Shown in pieces: positions 49,842 through 59,035 of a stretch of DNA of 64,000 nucleotides (within the stretch, counting starts at the first letter, position 1; each line of letters begins with the position of its first letter). Location of the stretch: assembly GCF_001467695.1 (NCBI RefSeq), contig NZ_LNYE01000022.1:1-64000 (forward strand), written 5' to 3'. A program made the position numbers and the translations under genes. Source of the DNA: Legionella gratiana. Its GTDB lineage: Bacteria; Pseudomonadota; Gammaproteobacteria; Legionellales; Legionellaceae. The notes beneath the pieces were generated by a model that saw only the letters and a program-made list of their open reading frames with translations, was not told the DNA's origin and ran no database searches.

Positions 49842-49874
49842 TTTAATATTTGCTTAACAATTACTCTTTATAAT
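49842..49874 (+). promoter_or_regulatory. PmrA-type operator and -10 for the OTU-like gene
   Basis: TTTAATATT-TG-CTTAACAAT (49842-49861) matches cTTAATatT-N2-cTTAATatT at 8/9 and 7/9 positions with the correct 11-base period. A perfect TATAAT (49869-49874) follows after 7 bases. The gene starts 40 bases further on. This is the strongest regulatory signal in the window. Confidence 0.65.
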
Positions 49875-49914
49875 TAAATTTCGGCCTAAATACAATAATT
49901 TATTTGGTGAATAT

Positions 49915-51246
49915 ATGTACAATAAAAAAGATGAAACTATTAAAGCTCGAGTAAAACATGCAGTTGATGTTTCTGGAAGCTTTGATAACTGTTTTTTTCA
50001 TAATTACGCGCTTTATTTATTAACTAACCATCTACCCTTTCCTAAAGATTTATTTAACTTTAAATCAATTTTGGAGCAAGAAAGTAAGGCAGAAAAATTA
50101 TCTCGTTTTTTTCCTAATCAAAAATCATTGAATCAAATTTCCTTATTAGACACCTCAAAAGATCACTCTTCAAATTATCTTTTTGAAAAAACATTGATTT
50201 TGGGCTTTTTATTAAGAGAGTGGTTACCATCTCAACTCATGGAACATCCAGAATTAGGTAATGAAATGTTAAAAGGAGAGCATGGTGTAATAACTGGCTT
50301 CCAAAACTATAAAGAATATAGATCATTTATGTCTAAGGAAGATTTACGTACCTCAGAATTTAGTGTTTTATACGAAGCTAACCAAGAATTTTTAGAATAT
50401 TTTTTTAATCGTTCACAAGGAAAGGTAGATAAAAGCTCACCTTTTGAAGAGTATTTTGCTCACGCATCTTCAGATGCAGAGGCAATTAGAAATTATTGGA
50501 ATATAGAAGGGTTTGCAATCTATTGTAAATACATGGCTCAACCGCAGGTAAAATTATCTCATATTGAAATTATGGCAATGATGAAGGTTATTAATCAACC
50601 ATTGACCATTTATGATCGTTCGACTGCTGCAGTTGTGGATGAGTATCGTACCTTAGATGCAAGTTCCCCTAAGTTTGAAGTAGCCCTTCATGCTACAGAA
50701 GGTCATTATTTTCTTTTAAAAACCGAAGAGACACAAGAAGATTTAGAAGAATATGAACAAAGCCATCGACAATATAAAGCAGATCGAAGTGAACTTCTTG
50801 CTCACTCAGAGAAACCTGTTTCTTCTTTATTAGTTAGAGCTACTTGCCCTAAAGGACATTTGGATGATGAGCCTTTTGATGCATTAGTTGAACGTCTTTC
50901 TGAATTAGAAAATCTACGTAAACAAGACGATTTGGAGCAGGTGAGCCAAAAGCCAACCACGGAAAACCATAACGTCGACCGTAACGTAAATCATAACTTC
51001 CTTTTAAATTTGGGTGCTTCAATAGTTGGAACAACTGCTACATTAGTTACTCTGATGGGGATAGCAATAGTAACTGGGGAATATGATCCAGGTCCCAGCT
51101 TGATGGAAGAGGCAGTAGCGACTACTGTTATTGGAACTGTTGCAGGTTTAGGTTATAGTTTGTATAATTTTTTTACATCAAATACTAAGTCTACTGCTCA
51201 GCCAGAACAAGATTACAATTTAACACAAAAGCAAAAGCTGAATTAA
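49915..51246 (+). CDS. OTU-like deubiquitinase candidate (LotB/Ceg23-type architecture)
   Basis: A 443-residue protein. Near the N-terminus, VSGSFDNCFFHNYALYLL gives D-N-C26-F-F, matching the OTU D-G-N-C motif. After a ~230-residue helical insert, VALHATEGHYFLLK supplies the His (264) in the H-Y/W context of OTU proteases. Two C-terminal hydrophobic segments (LNLGASIVGTTATLVTLMGI and VIGTVAGLGYSLYNFF) suggest a membrane anchor. From memory, Legionella LotB/Ceg23 has Cys near 29, His near 270 and a C-terminal transmembrane part, a very close fit. No signal peptide. The PmrA-type box upstream also fits a ceg (co-regulated with effector) gene. Confidence 0.65.
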   Translation: MYNKKDETIKARVKHAVDVSGSFDNCFFHNYALYLLTNHLPFPKDLFNFKSILEQESKAEKLSRFFPNQKSLNQISLLDTSKDHSSNYLFEKTLILGFLLREWLPSQLMEHPELGNEMLKGEHGVITGFQNYKEYRSFMSKEDLRTSEFSVLYEANQEFLEYFFNRSQGKVDKSSPFEEYFAHASSDAEAIRNYWNIEGFAIYCKYMAQPQVKLSHIEIMAMMKVINQPLTIYDRSTAAVVDEYRTLDASSPKFEVALHATEGHYFLLKTEETQEDLEEYEQSHRQYKADRSELLAHSEKPVSSLLVRATCPKGHLDDEPFDALVERLSELENLRKQDDLEQVSQKPTTENHNVDRNVNHNFLLNLGASIVGTTATLVTLMGIAIVTGEYDPGPSLMEEAVATTVIGTVAGLGYSLYNFFTSNTKSTAQPEQDYNLTQKQKLN

Positions 51247-51256
51247 TTAACATAAG

Positions 51257-51298
51257 ATTTGGACATCCACAGTATTTCCATGCCATGGATGTCCAAAT
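51257..51298 (+). terminator. Terminator-like hairpin after OTU-like gene
   Basis: ATTTGGACATCCA / TGGATGTCCAAAT, a perfect 13-base stem with a 16-base loop, 11 bases after the stop codon. The T-run is weak. Confidence 0.6.
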
Positions 51299-51560
51299 AA
51301 AAGCAATTCAATGTATGGATTCAAATGCACCAGGCGTACCGCCTAATCCTGCTTTATCTTTCAGTAAATCTTCTTGCCTACTACATCTTAAGCTTGATTG
51401 CCAGTGGCTTACGTATTACTTCGGTTCTTCGAAACAGCTTTGCATTTTCGTATTAAATCAACAATAAGTACTGATCGCTGATGGAGCGTTTGATATAAAT
51501 AATTTATATGAACTGAATCCATATGATGCATCTTTGATTTTGCAAGTGACATGGTTTACG

Positions 51561-51622
51561 TAATAACATCGGTTTAGCAACATTAAAAACATCTTCATAT
51601 TTTTGATGTTGATCTCATGTTA
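51561..51622. repeat. Degenerate palindromic intergenic repeat
   Basis: CGGTTTAGCAACATTAAAAA, then AACATC/GATGTT and GATCTCATGTTAC, resembles the type B repeat at 43486 in its left flank (GTTTAGC) and right tail (CTCATGTTA). The 300 bases before it (51299-51560) show no gene; a 60-codon frame at 51285-51467 overlaps the terminator and is rejected. Confidence 0.45.
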
Positions 51623-51643
51623 CTTATTTTTGGAGGATAAACT

Positions 51644-52807
51644 ATGCCAAAGCTTCATCATAATTTTGAACTCGTAGCCGTAAAAAACAAGTTACCTGAG
51701 AAAATAGCTTCTTCTCTATCAAAAGGGATTACTGAAAAAAAAATCTTAGAAGATCAATTTGGTGCTTATTATTTGATTAAAAAACCTGATACCTTGACTG
51801 TATACGATGTGTTTAAAGGTTATCTTTCAGATGAGCAACTGGAAAATCCTGATTTTGATCCCAAGAAACATATTTTTTCAATACAGCTTGAAGGTGCTTT
51901 CTTGGAGATTGTAATTCCTCGTATGGCAAAAAAAATGTTTGAAGGGATTTTAATTGTTCCTGAAAATTACCTTCATGTAGAAGATAAATCTATTGGGGTC
52001 ATCTCCAAATTCATCAATAACTTTTCAGAGTTTTTGTCGCAAAAGGATGCAATCAAAATCGAATCTCTATTTGATCGAGAACATTTACCCAAACGTAACG
52101 ATTTATCTCTTACTCCAGAAGAAGCTATGATCATTGGCCAATTGTATGCAGTGGCTTTGGTTTTTAATTTGTGGGATCTATTGAACTCTAAATTGCTCAA
52201 TTCAGGTTATTGCCTAAGAGAGGGTATAAAACAAGCAGCAATCGTTGATTTTGGTTGTGGTGCTACTCTTAGTTATAAAGGGAGGCATGCTGATACTCTT
52301 GCTATGGATGATCCTAATTTTTTACCCGCTAAAAAAATCGATTATTCATTTTTTGGACAATATTATCGTGATCATTACCGTCATGGTTATGCTTTACCCT
52401 TTGATCAATTAGTCGCTCCTCTTTTGCCTCATACAATAATTTCAGATTTATTTAACATGTCAGGAAAGGACCCTATTAGTCAAGCGATGCTCGAAGGCTT
52501 TTGTCACGCAATCACTACAGCTGAGAAAAATATGGCTCAAAATCCTTGTTTATTGGAAGAGGGATTAGCAGAATCCTATACCGCAATTACTTTAGACTCC
52601 TCCGTACAAGCAGATGAATTACAATCTCATTTAAATACAGAGTTTTATAGCATAAAGCCCAAAAAAGACTCTCACTCGTTAATTCATTTGCTTCAACAGC
52701 GTCTTATCAGTGCCAAAATGTTAATTTCCAAATTTCAAGCTGGAATTTCTGCAACTTCGATTCAAGAGGAAATACGAGATTATTATTATCATTCTCAAAA
52801 GTTGTGA
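51644..52807 (+). CDS. Atypical kinase-fold protein, effector candidate
   Basis: A 387-residue protein with the order of a kinase fold: FGAYYLIKKPDTLTVY (possible ATP-binding Lys), a hinge-like KSIGVISKFINNFSEFL, a catalytic-loop-like LVFNLWDLLNSKLLNSG and AAIVDFGCGATLSYKG (D-F-G). These resemble atypical kinases of Legionella (Lpg2603-like, PI3K/PI4K- and HipA-like folds) more than canonical Ser/Thr kinases. Phosphorylation of lipid, protein or nucleotide cannot be distinguished. The C-terminal ~130 residues are helical. No signal peptide. A GGAGG precedes the ATG. An effector role is inferred. Confidence 0.55.
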   Translation: MPKLHHNFELVAVKNKLPEKIASSLSKGITEKKILEDQFGAYYLIKKPDTLTVYDVFKGYLSDEQLENPDFDPKKHIFSIQLEGAFLEIVIPRMAKKMFEGILIVPENYLHVEDKSIGVISKFINNFSEFLSQKDAIKIESLFDREHLPKRNDLSLTPEEAMIIGQLYAVALVFNLWDLLNSKLLNSGYCLREGIKQAAIVDFGCGATLSYKGRHADTLAMDDPNFLPAKKIDYSFFGQYYRDHYRHGYALPFDQLVAPLLPHTIISDLFNMSGKDPISQAMLEGFCHAITTAEKNMAQNPCLLEEGLAESYTAITLDSSVQADELQSHLNTEFYSIKPKKDSHSLIHLLQQRLISAKMLISKFQAGISATSIQEEIRDYYYHSQKL

Positions 52808-52843
52808 AAATCTTAAGCGATCTGTGAGACAACGTCTTAATTG

Positions 52844-52898
52844 AACGTAGTTCGACATAAAAAGCATTTCTATGCCTTTTATGTCGAACTCGCGTTAA
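52844..52898. repeat. Palindromic intergenic repeat, type B
   Basis: AACGTAGTTCGACATAAAAA, then GCAT / ATGCC and TTTTATGTCGAACTCGCGTT. It lies between the kinase-like gene and the acid phosphatase gene, just upstream of the latter. Confidence 0.85.
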
Positions 52899-52967
52899 TT
52901 TAATCTTTTGATTTTTTATATGCTTGTTTCTAAAATAGCTAACCTTTTAATTCAAAGGAGTTGAGTA

Positions 52968-54032
52968 ATGAGTTACAAATTTAGTTTTGGATTTGCATTT
53001 TTAATCAGTGCGCCATCCCTTTTATTTGCTGATGATACGCTAATTTTTGCTGTTGATATTATTCGTCATGGTGATAGAACACCAATTATTTCTATACCTA
53101 CTGTTAACTATCAATGGAAAGAAGGACCTGGTCAGTTAACTGCAGAAGGTATGCGACAAGAATATAATATGGGTAAGGAGTTTCGTAAAAGATACATTGA
53201 GCAATCACATTTATTGCCAGAATATTATGAATATGGAACGATGTATGTTCGATCAACCGCATATGATCGTACCTTGATGAGTGCAGAGTCATTATTAATG
53301 GGCTTATATCCCTTGGGAACAGGACCAAAGGTAGCAGACTCTTCTCCTGCTTTACCACACGGGTTTCAGCCTATTCCTATTTTCAGCGCACCTGCAAAAT
53401 ACGATGATATTATTATTCAGCAGATCAGTTCCGAAGAGCGCTCAAAACTCTTTGAACAATATGTTTATTCAACAAAAGAATGGCAACAAAAAAACAATGA
53501 GCTAAAAGATAAATACCCACTTTGGAGTCATCTGACCGGAATCCCAATTGCCAATTTAGCTGAGTTACAATTATTGGGCGATTCCTTATATATTCACCAA
53601 ATTCATCATGCACCAATGCCTGAAGGGCTAACGGCTAATGATGTTGAAACAATTATCAATGCCAGTAACTGGGCTTTTATGGCACAAGAAAAGCCAAAAC
53701 AAGTAGCAAATGCTTACAGTACTAAGATCATGACCCATATTGCGCATTATCTTTATAGCGGAAGTCAGAAAAAATCTAAATTAAAATATGTTTTATTATC
53801 TGCTCACGATACAACTATTACGAGTGCTTTAAGCTTTATGGGAGCTCCTTTGGAGACAGCACCACCTTATGCTTCAAATCTCAATTTCTCACTCTACGAA
53901 AGTGATTCTGCGGGTTACACAGTAAAAGTCACTTATAATGGTAACCCAGTTTCAATTCCTGCTTGTGGCGGATATGTATGTGAGTTACAACAATTTATGG
54001 GATTAGTGAATTTTAGTCAAAATAACCCGTAA
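52968..54032 (+). CDS. map: Histidine acid phosphatase (Map-like)
   Basis: A 354-residue secreted phosphatase. The Sec signal peptide MSYKFSFGFAFLISAPSLLFA is followed by IFAVDIIRHGDRTPI, in which R-H-G-D-R-T-P carries the phosphohistidine (His34), and SAHDTTITSAL supplies the catalytic H-D pair near the C-terminus. Length and motifs match the Legionella major acid phosphatase Map, a type II-secreted enzyme cleaving phosphomonoesters. A CAAAGGAG precedes the ATG. No phosphate-transport genes are adjacent. The name Map is by resemblance. Confidence 0.85.
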   Translation: MSYKFSFGFAFLISAPSLLFADDTLIFAVDIIRHGDRTPIISIPTVNYQWKEGPGQLTAEGMRQEYNMGKEFRKRYIEQSHLLPEYYEYGTMYVRSTAYDRTLMSAESLLMGLYPLGTGPKVADSSPALPHGFQPIPIFSAPAKYDDIIIQQISSEERSKLFEQYVYSTKEWQQKNNELKDKYPLWSHLTGIPIANLAELQLLGDSLYIHQIHHAPMPEGLTANDVETIINASNWAFMAQEKPKQVANAYSTKIMTHIAHYLYSGSQKKSKLKYVLLSAHDTTITSALSFMGAPLETAPPYASNLNFSLYESDSAGYTVKVTYNGNPVSIPACGGYVCELQQFMGLVNFSQNNP

Positions 54033-54048
54033 TTGCGCACGTAAAAGA

Positions 54049-54107
54049 TTCGACATAAAAGGCATAAAAAAGCCGTTTATGTCGCTAAACGAACGTTATC
54101 CCGTAAA
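54049..54107. repeat. Palindromic intergenic repeat, type B (inverted flank)
   Basis: TTCGACATAAAAGGC, then GCCGTTTATGTCG, followed by CTAAACGAACGTTATCCCG. The complement of this last part is the GGGATAACG and GTTTAGC left flank seen in the 42637 and 43486 copies, so this copy sits in the opposite orientation. Confidence 0.8.
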
Positions 54108-54251
54108 GCTTGCGTGGTTTCCTTTACCAAAAGATAAGATGCTTTAAATTCGATACCGTGATTTTGTGCTCAACAGAAGCTCCTCGCTTTTTCGGGTCCA
54201 TTGTTTGTAATCAATTATTACCAGCTATAATTCGTGGATTATAGTTATCTG

Positions 54252-55118
54252 TTAAGTTTTAGGCCTGCTTTCGCGAATATCTGAAACTTCATTAAGAAGT
54301 TTATCACCTTCCGTTGCCTTAGATCCAAATAAGTGCTTATAGGCAAAATAGCCTCCCACTCCTATTCCAATTATTGCAGCAGCACCTACGCCTAATGCTT
54401 TAATGAAAGTTTCTAATCCAGAATCTCTTCTTTTTGTTAATATCTTTTTATTTTCTTTAAGGTGTTCAAGAAATTCCTGAGGGCTCTTATCTAGCTTTTT
54501 AGAGGCCTCTGTTATGACTTGATGTTTTTTTAAAGCATCAACAATTTTGGGTTTATGTGAAAATAATTGGTTAATATTTTCAACATTATGTTTTGAATCA
54601 TATTGATTTATTAAATTGCAAGCTATCATCTTTTTAGCCCATTTGATATCGTCAGGCAGTGGGGCTGGCGCGTTAAATTGTGTTTTTATTAATTGTCCGT
54701 AAACCTCACTTAGAAAATTTTTATCTGTTATCTTATTTATTTCTTTTTTAATCTCTTTTTCTAAATAATTTTTATAGTTACTAGTCGCATCTTCATATCT
54801 CTGAGTTTTCTCCTCTTCAAATTTTTTTTCTTCTTTAATTTTTCCTAATAATTTATCTAATTTTAATGCCTCTTCCGTACCAAACCACTCTTCCCACTGG
54901 TATTTTGAGGTAAGTTTAGAGTTTAATCCCCAGTGCGGACGTTGACCCGAAGATTGTTGCTTTTGAAGGTGTGCAATAATTTGGGAAACATCGTTTAAAT
55001 TAAAAAGAGCTTGTACAACATCTTCAGGCAAAGACTTTTTACAAAACATCAGCACTTCTTTTTCGGCTGGTGAAACTAAAACTTCTAAATTCTTATCAAG
55101 CTTGTATCTACACATCAT
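54252..55118 (-). CDS. Hypothetical coiled-coil protein with C-terminal membrane anchor
   Basis: A 288-residue protein of no recognised family. It has a short N-terminal globular region (SLPEDVVQALFNLNDVSQII), a charged coiled-coil (about 87-140; KEEKKFEEEKTQRYEDATSN) and, after residue 235, one strong membrane segment (ALGVGAAAIIGIGVGGYFAY). A short charged tail follows (KATEGDKLLNEVSDIRESRP). There is no signal peptide. A soluble head with a C-terminal anchor is typical of Legionella effectors. The start may be 55118 or 55115 (the next codon is also ATG). Confidence 0.6.
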   Translation of the reverse strand: MMCRYKLDKNLEVLVSPAEKEVLMFCKKSLPEDVVQALFNLNDVSQIIAHLQKQQSSGQRPHWGLNSKLTSKYQWEEWFGTEEALKLDKLLGKIKEEKKFEEEKTQRYEDATSNYKNYLEKEIKKEINKITDKNFLSEVYGQLIKTQFNAPAPLPDDIKWAKKMIACNLINQYDSKHNVENINQLFSHKPKIVDALKKHQVITEASKKLDKSPQEFLEHLKENKKILTKRRDSGLETFIKALGVGAAAIIGIGVGGYFAYKHLFGSKATEGDKLLNEVSDIRESRPKT

Positions 55119-55350
55119 TTTCTCTATTAATTAATAAAATTGATTCCCCCAAATTGTTCTTTTATAGATTAATTATAGCCTATATTGATAAGGGTAACGC
55201 TTTTAAACTGGTGATGTATTACTCTTCTCGATTTTTCATGGAGTTAGTTGTGGCAGTTATTGAAGTGAGAGGTACTGTGAATTTTCGGTAGAGCATCATA
55301 ATCAAACTTTCATCAATTAACTTATTGATTTTATGTGGTTAGCTCTTTAG

Positions 55351-55413
55351 TTCCAAATAGAAACAGTTCGACATAAAAAATTACTTATTTTTTATGTCGA
55401 ACTCACGTTAACT
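55351..55413. repeat. Palindromic intergenic repeat, type A
   Basis: TTCCAAATAGAAACAGTTCG, then ACATAAAAAATTACTTATTT and TTTATGTCGAACTCACGTTAA. It matches the 17930 and 24424 copies in flank and loop. It lies in the 385-base gap 55119-55503, where no gene is seen (the frame at 55070-55291 is a shadow). Confidence 0.85.
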
Positions 55414-55503
55414 AAGTTCTCGTCACCCTTCGCGAAAGCGGAGGGTATAGGAGCACAAATCTTGTCTTAAATACACTCTAATGAGATGCTCTTTCGAATG
55501 TAC

Positions 55504-56985
55504 TTATAAGTATTTTTCTTTGATATGAGCAAAATAATAATCTGAGTTCAATTCCTCGCCTGTTGCTTGGCGTATCAGCTCTTGATAAGGATATAATCTA
55601 CCCTTTTGGTGAAGATTTTCTCTTAGCCATCCTAATAAAGGCTTAAATTGGCCTTCCTTTACTTGATCTTTAATGTCAGGAATTGATTTTTTTAATGCGG
55701 CAAACAGCTGTGCAGCAATTAAGGCACCAAAGGTATAAGCAGGAAAATAGCCAAAAATTCCTGATGGCCAATGAACGTCTTGCATAACTCCATTTTTATC
55801 ATCACCTAGAGTTGATAAGCCTAAATATTTTTGCATATAGGAGTTCCATACCGAGGGTAAATCATCAATCGTAATTTCAGCAGCAAATAGTAATTGTTCT
55901 ATTTCATACCGAAGGATTACATGTAAGGGATAGGTGACCTCATCTGCATCAACACGAATAAAGCCTGGTTGGACTCGTGTATAATGATAAAACACATTGT
56001 CTGTGGTTATATTTTGGGCTTCGGGAAAATATTTTTGCACAAGAGGAGTGATAAAATGGATAAATGCTAAACTTCGGCAGATTTGCATTTCAATAAGCAA
56101 TGATTGACTTTCATGTACCGACATCCCCAAGGAATGACCTACAGGTTGAGTCCTCCATTCGTTTAACAATCCTTGTTCGTATAAAGCATGGCCTGTTTCA
56201 TGAGTAATTGCCATTAAAGACGATAAAAACTCATGTTGATTATAACGTGTGGTGATGCGTACATCACTTGAAATTCCTCCGCAGAATGGGTGATGACTTA
56301 TATCTAATCGACCATGATTAAAATCAAAGCCCAAATGAGACATGATTTCCATTCCCAGTTGTTTTTGTTGTTCGATAGGGAAATGGCCTGAAATGGGTTT
56401 TAGTTCACGCTGGTTTTGTTTTTCGAGGATCTTTGGAATAAGTGATGGTAATTCTTGTTTTAAAGCGTTAAAAATAGGAGTGATCGTCTTACAATCTAAA
56501 TCAGGCGAATATTCATCAATTAAAACATCCAAAGATGATTTATGAAATACTTGTGACTTGATATCAGTAATGGTTTTAACCTTTTTAAATAATTTCTCCA
56601 AATAAGGTTTAAATGTTTTCCAATCATTTTTTGAGCGTAATTCTCGCCAAGCCTGAGCACAAATTAACGATTCATTAGTATATTCTTCAATTAATTTTGC
56701 AGGAATGCAGGTTGATTGCTGATATTTTTTCTCTATCCAATAGAGATTTCTTTGCTGCCAAAGCGATAATTCTTCTAGATCTTTTGCCTGTTTGATTAAC
56801 TCAGCTACTTTTTTATGGGTTAACCATCCATGTTGAACTGCACTTAAAGTAGCTAAAGCTTCTGCACGTGCTTTTCCGCCACCGGCAGGCATCATCGCTG
56901 CTTCATCCCAGGAAACAATAGCTGCTAAATTTTCAAAATCATAATATTTCTTTAAATGGTGTTCTAATTTTTGGTATGCATTCAT
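55504..56985 (-). CDS. Carboxypeptidase Taq-type metallopeptidase (M32)
   Basis: A 493-residue cytoplasmic zinc carboxypeptidase. The zinc motif H-E-x-x-H appears as LMAITHETGHALYEQG. The M32-specific DPRI-like IRVDADEVTYPLHVILRYEIE and GxxQDVHW-like GVMQDVHWPSGIFGYFP segments are present, and GGISSDVRITTRYN is the substrate-binding loop. M32 enzymes remove C-terminal residues with broad specificity. Length (about 490-500) is typical. It is separated from the ABC transporter gene by 58 bases on the same strand. Confidence 0.92.
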   Translation of the reverse strand: MNAYQKLEHHLKKYYDFENLAAIVSWDEAAMMPAGGGKARAEALATLSAVQHGWLTHKKVAELIKQAKDLEELSLWQQRNLYWIEKKYQQSTCIPAKLIEEYTNESLICAQAWRELRSKNDWKTFKPYLEKLFKKVKTITDIKSQVFHKSSLDVLIDEYSPDLDCKTITPIFNALKQELPSLIPKILEKQNQRELKPISGHFPIEQQKQLGMEIMSHLGFDFNHGRLDISHHPFCGGISSDVRITTRYNQHEFLSSLMAITHETGHALYEQGLLNEWRTQPVGHSLGMSVHESQSLLIEMQICRSLAFIHFITPLVQKYFPEAQNITTDNVFYHYTRVQPGFIRVDADEVTYPLHVILRYEIEQLLFAAEITIDDLPSVWNSYMQKYLGLSTLGDDKNGVMQDVHWPSGIFGYFPAYTFGALIAAQLFAALKKSIPDIKDQVKEGQFKPLLGWLRENLHQKGRLYPYQELIRQATGEELNSDYYFAHIKEKYL

Positions 56986-57043
56986 TAATAACTCTCTCCC
57001 TGGATGCTTAAAACACCCAATAATTTTCTCAATTAATGAAACA

Positions 57044-58843
57044 TTAACATGCTAGGCTACTTTGTCGTGTTTCTTCTGTTGGTGCTTCAAACTGTACCAC
57101 ACGTTGATGAAATTTCATCACTGTAGAGCGATGTGCAATACTGATCACTGTTGTTTTAGGTAATTTTTCTTTTAGAAGGCTATAAAGTTGATCTTCACTT
57201 TGCTCATCTAATGAAGCAGTAGCTTCGTCTAAAAAGAGCCAATCAGGTTTCTTTAATAGGGCTCTTGCAAAAGAAATTCGTTGTTGTTGACCAAGGGATA
57301 GTCTTTTTGACCAAGTATCTTTTTTATCTAATTCTGGAATAAACCGGTCCATATTTCCACCCACTGCAAGTAATGCAGCATTATATTGTTCCTCTGTATA
57401 GGTGCTGATTGAATCAGGATAAGCAAGTATGGCTTTTAATGAGTCATGAGGAATTAATGGTCTTTGAGGTAAGAAATACGTTTTCTGTTGTTGGGGAATA
57501 TTAATTTCTCCTTTGCCATGCCCCCATGTATTACGAATTGCTTTGAAAAAGGTACTTTTACCAAAACCCGAAGGTGCTTTAATCAATGTATTTTCGCCAG
57601 GTTTAAACTCTAAATTTAAATCGCGCATCATGTAGCGAGGATTTGCAGTATGTGGATAGGCAATATTTAAATTTTTTATGATTAATGCATTTGATTGAGA
57701 CTGATGAATACGAATATTTTTTTGGCTTACTTTGCTATTTTCATTATCCAACTCCTCTTCAAGTTCGATAATTCGCTCGATACTCGTTTGATATTTTTTT
57801 AGGGAGGTATAGGAGTCAACGAACCAATTTAAAGCCTTGCTGACTTCACCAAAAGCAACTCCAACTTGCATAATTTGGTTAAAGTTGATTAATCCTGTGA
57901 AGTAAGCGGGGGCAGTAAAGAAATAAGGTAATATTTCAGCAATATAATTATAACTTGTTTGAAAAGCGGAAACTTTGAGTTTAACCCCGAGCTTTTGAAA
58001 AGCATTTTGAGAGATATGATCTAAATCTTTTGCTAATCTTTTTTGATGGTATTTTTCTCCAGCCTCAAGAGCGATATTTTCAGATTCATTATGAACAAAT
58101 TCCAAATCTTTCCTAAATTTTGCTTCTAAACGCTCTTCTTTTTGGTTCATCATTGTTAATGATTTGCCTAACACATGAGTAATGACGCTATTGATTAATG
58201 CAACAAATAAGGAAGTCCATACTAAATATCCGGGGATAATAATCGTAGCGCCAAATACTACTATGGGGAGGGAGCTACCAAGGATCCATAAAGTTCCAAT
58301 AAAGGCAGCTAAAGTTAATGAAGATCTGAGAAAATCAGTACTTAATGAAAGAGTGCGGTCTACAAAGTTTTCAATGTTATCTTGAATGCGTTGATCGGGA
58401 TTATCAATATGAGTTGAAATACGTGCTAAATCTAAATAATTTTTTTTCCCAAAGAGGTATTTGTTAATAAACTTTGTGGTTAACCATGACCGCCATTGAA
58501 TGGACAATGTTTCGGTTAAATAATCCATTAAAGTACCTACAGCAACAATAGCTGCACTGGTTAAAGCGATTATGCCGCTGTAAAAAAGAAATCCAGTAAG
58601 TTCTTTTGCGGTAAGTGCTGTCCAAAATCCTAAAAATCCCCAGGGCAGGCAGGCTGCTAACCCAACAAGGGCAAGGATGCACAGTATCATGCCTCCAAGT
58701 AAGAGCCAGGCAGTTAATTTTTGATCAGAGTTAATAAAATAATCACTAAATAATTGAAATGCCTTTTTAAGATAAGATGGTTTAGTTGAGTTTTTTTTCA
58801 TTTGATTGGTCGTATAATGAATTATTTGGGCAAAAGACATCAT
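57044..58843 (-). CDS. SbmA/BacA-like ABC transporter (fused permease and ATPase)
   Basis: A 599-residue half-transporter. The N-terminal ~380 residues contain about six membrane helices (LTAWLLLGGMILCILALVGL, IALTSAAIVAVGTLMDYL and others). From about 395 is an ABC ATPase: Walker A APSGFGKSTFFKAIRNTWG, signature LSLGQQQRISFARALL (LSxGQ), Walker B PDWLFLDEATASLDEQS, and a switch His in SIAHRSTV. The GHGKGEI and FLPQRPLIP segments are typical of the YddA/BacA/SbmA group (peptide, vitamin or very-long-chain acyl uptake). It is probably a homodimer in the inner membrane. The start is placed at 58843 by length. Confidence 0.88.
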   Translation of the reverse strand: MMSFAQIIHYTTNQMKKNSTKPSYLKKAFQLFSDYFINSDQKLTAWLLLGGMILCILALVGLAACLPWGFLGFWTALTAKELTGFLFYSGIIALTSAAIVAVGTLMDYLTETLSIQWRSWLTTKFINKYLFGKKNYLDLARISTHIDNPDQRIQDNIENFVDRTLSLSTDFLRSSLTLAAFIGTLWILGSSLPIVVFGATIIIPGYLVWTSLFVALINSVITHVLGKSLTMMNQKEERLEAKFRKDLEFVHNESENIALEAGEKYHQKRLAKDLDHISQNAFQKLGVKLKVSAFQTSYNYIAEILPYFFTAPAYFTGLINFNQIMQVGVAFGEVSKALNWFVDSYTSLKKYQTSIERIIELEEELDNENSKVSQKNIRIHQSQSNALIIKNLNIAYPHTANPRYMMRDLNLEFKPGENTLIKAPSGFGKSTFFKAIRNTWGHGKGEINIPQQQKTYFLPQRPLIPHDSLKAILAYPDSISTYTEEQYNAALLAVGGNMDRFIPELDKKDTWSKRLSLGQQQRISFARALLKKPDWLFLDEATASLDEQSEDQLYSLLKEKLPKTTVISIAHRSTVMKFHQRVVQFEAPTEETRQSSLAC

Positions 58844-58958
58844 TTGATTCTCTTACTATCATACTTTTTTGATTTTCGAAAGCAATAAAAAAAACAAAAT
58901 TTGTTTATTTGCTCTACCAAAATTTGTAAGTTAATTGTAAACTTGCCCCCGAAAAAAA

Positions 58959-58985
58959 CATTTTATTAATAAAATGCTCTTTTTT
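58959..58985 (+). promoter_or_regulatory. A+T-rich palindrome before the acidic-protein gene
   Basis: CATTTTATTAATAAAATG, a perfect 18-base palindrome, followed by CTCTTTTTTC, 50 bases before the next start. It may be an operator or a weak terminator. Confidence 0.35.
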
Positions 58986-59035
58986 CATATTTCAATTTTG
59001 TTTTATTTGTTAGTTTAACTTTTAAGGAGATTTGT

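Noticed and set aside
51285..51467. A 60-codon frame after the OTU-like gene
   Set aside because: It begins inside the terminator hairpin at 51257-51298, has no ribosome-binding site and matches nothing known.
55070..55291. A 73-codon plus-strand frame across the start of the coiled-coil gene
   Set aside because: It overlaps the supported minus-strand gene start, has no ribosome-binding site and shows no family pattern.
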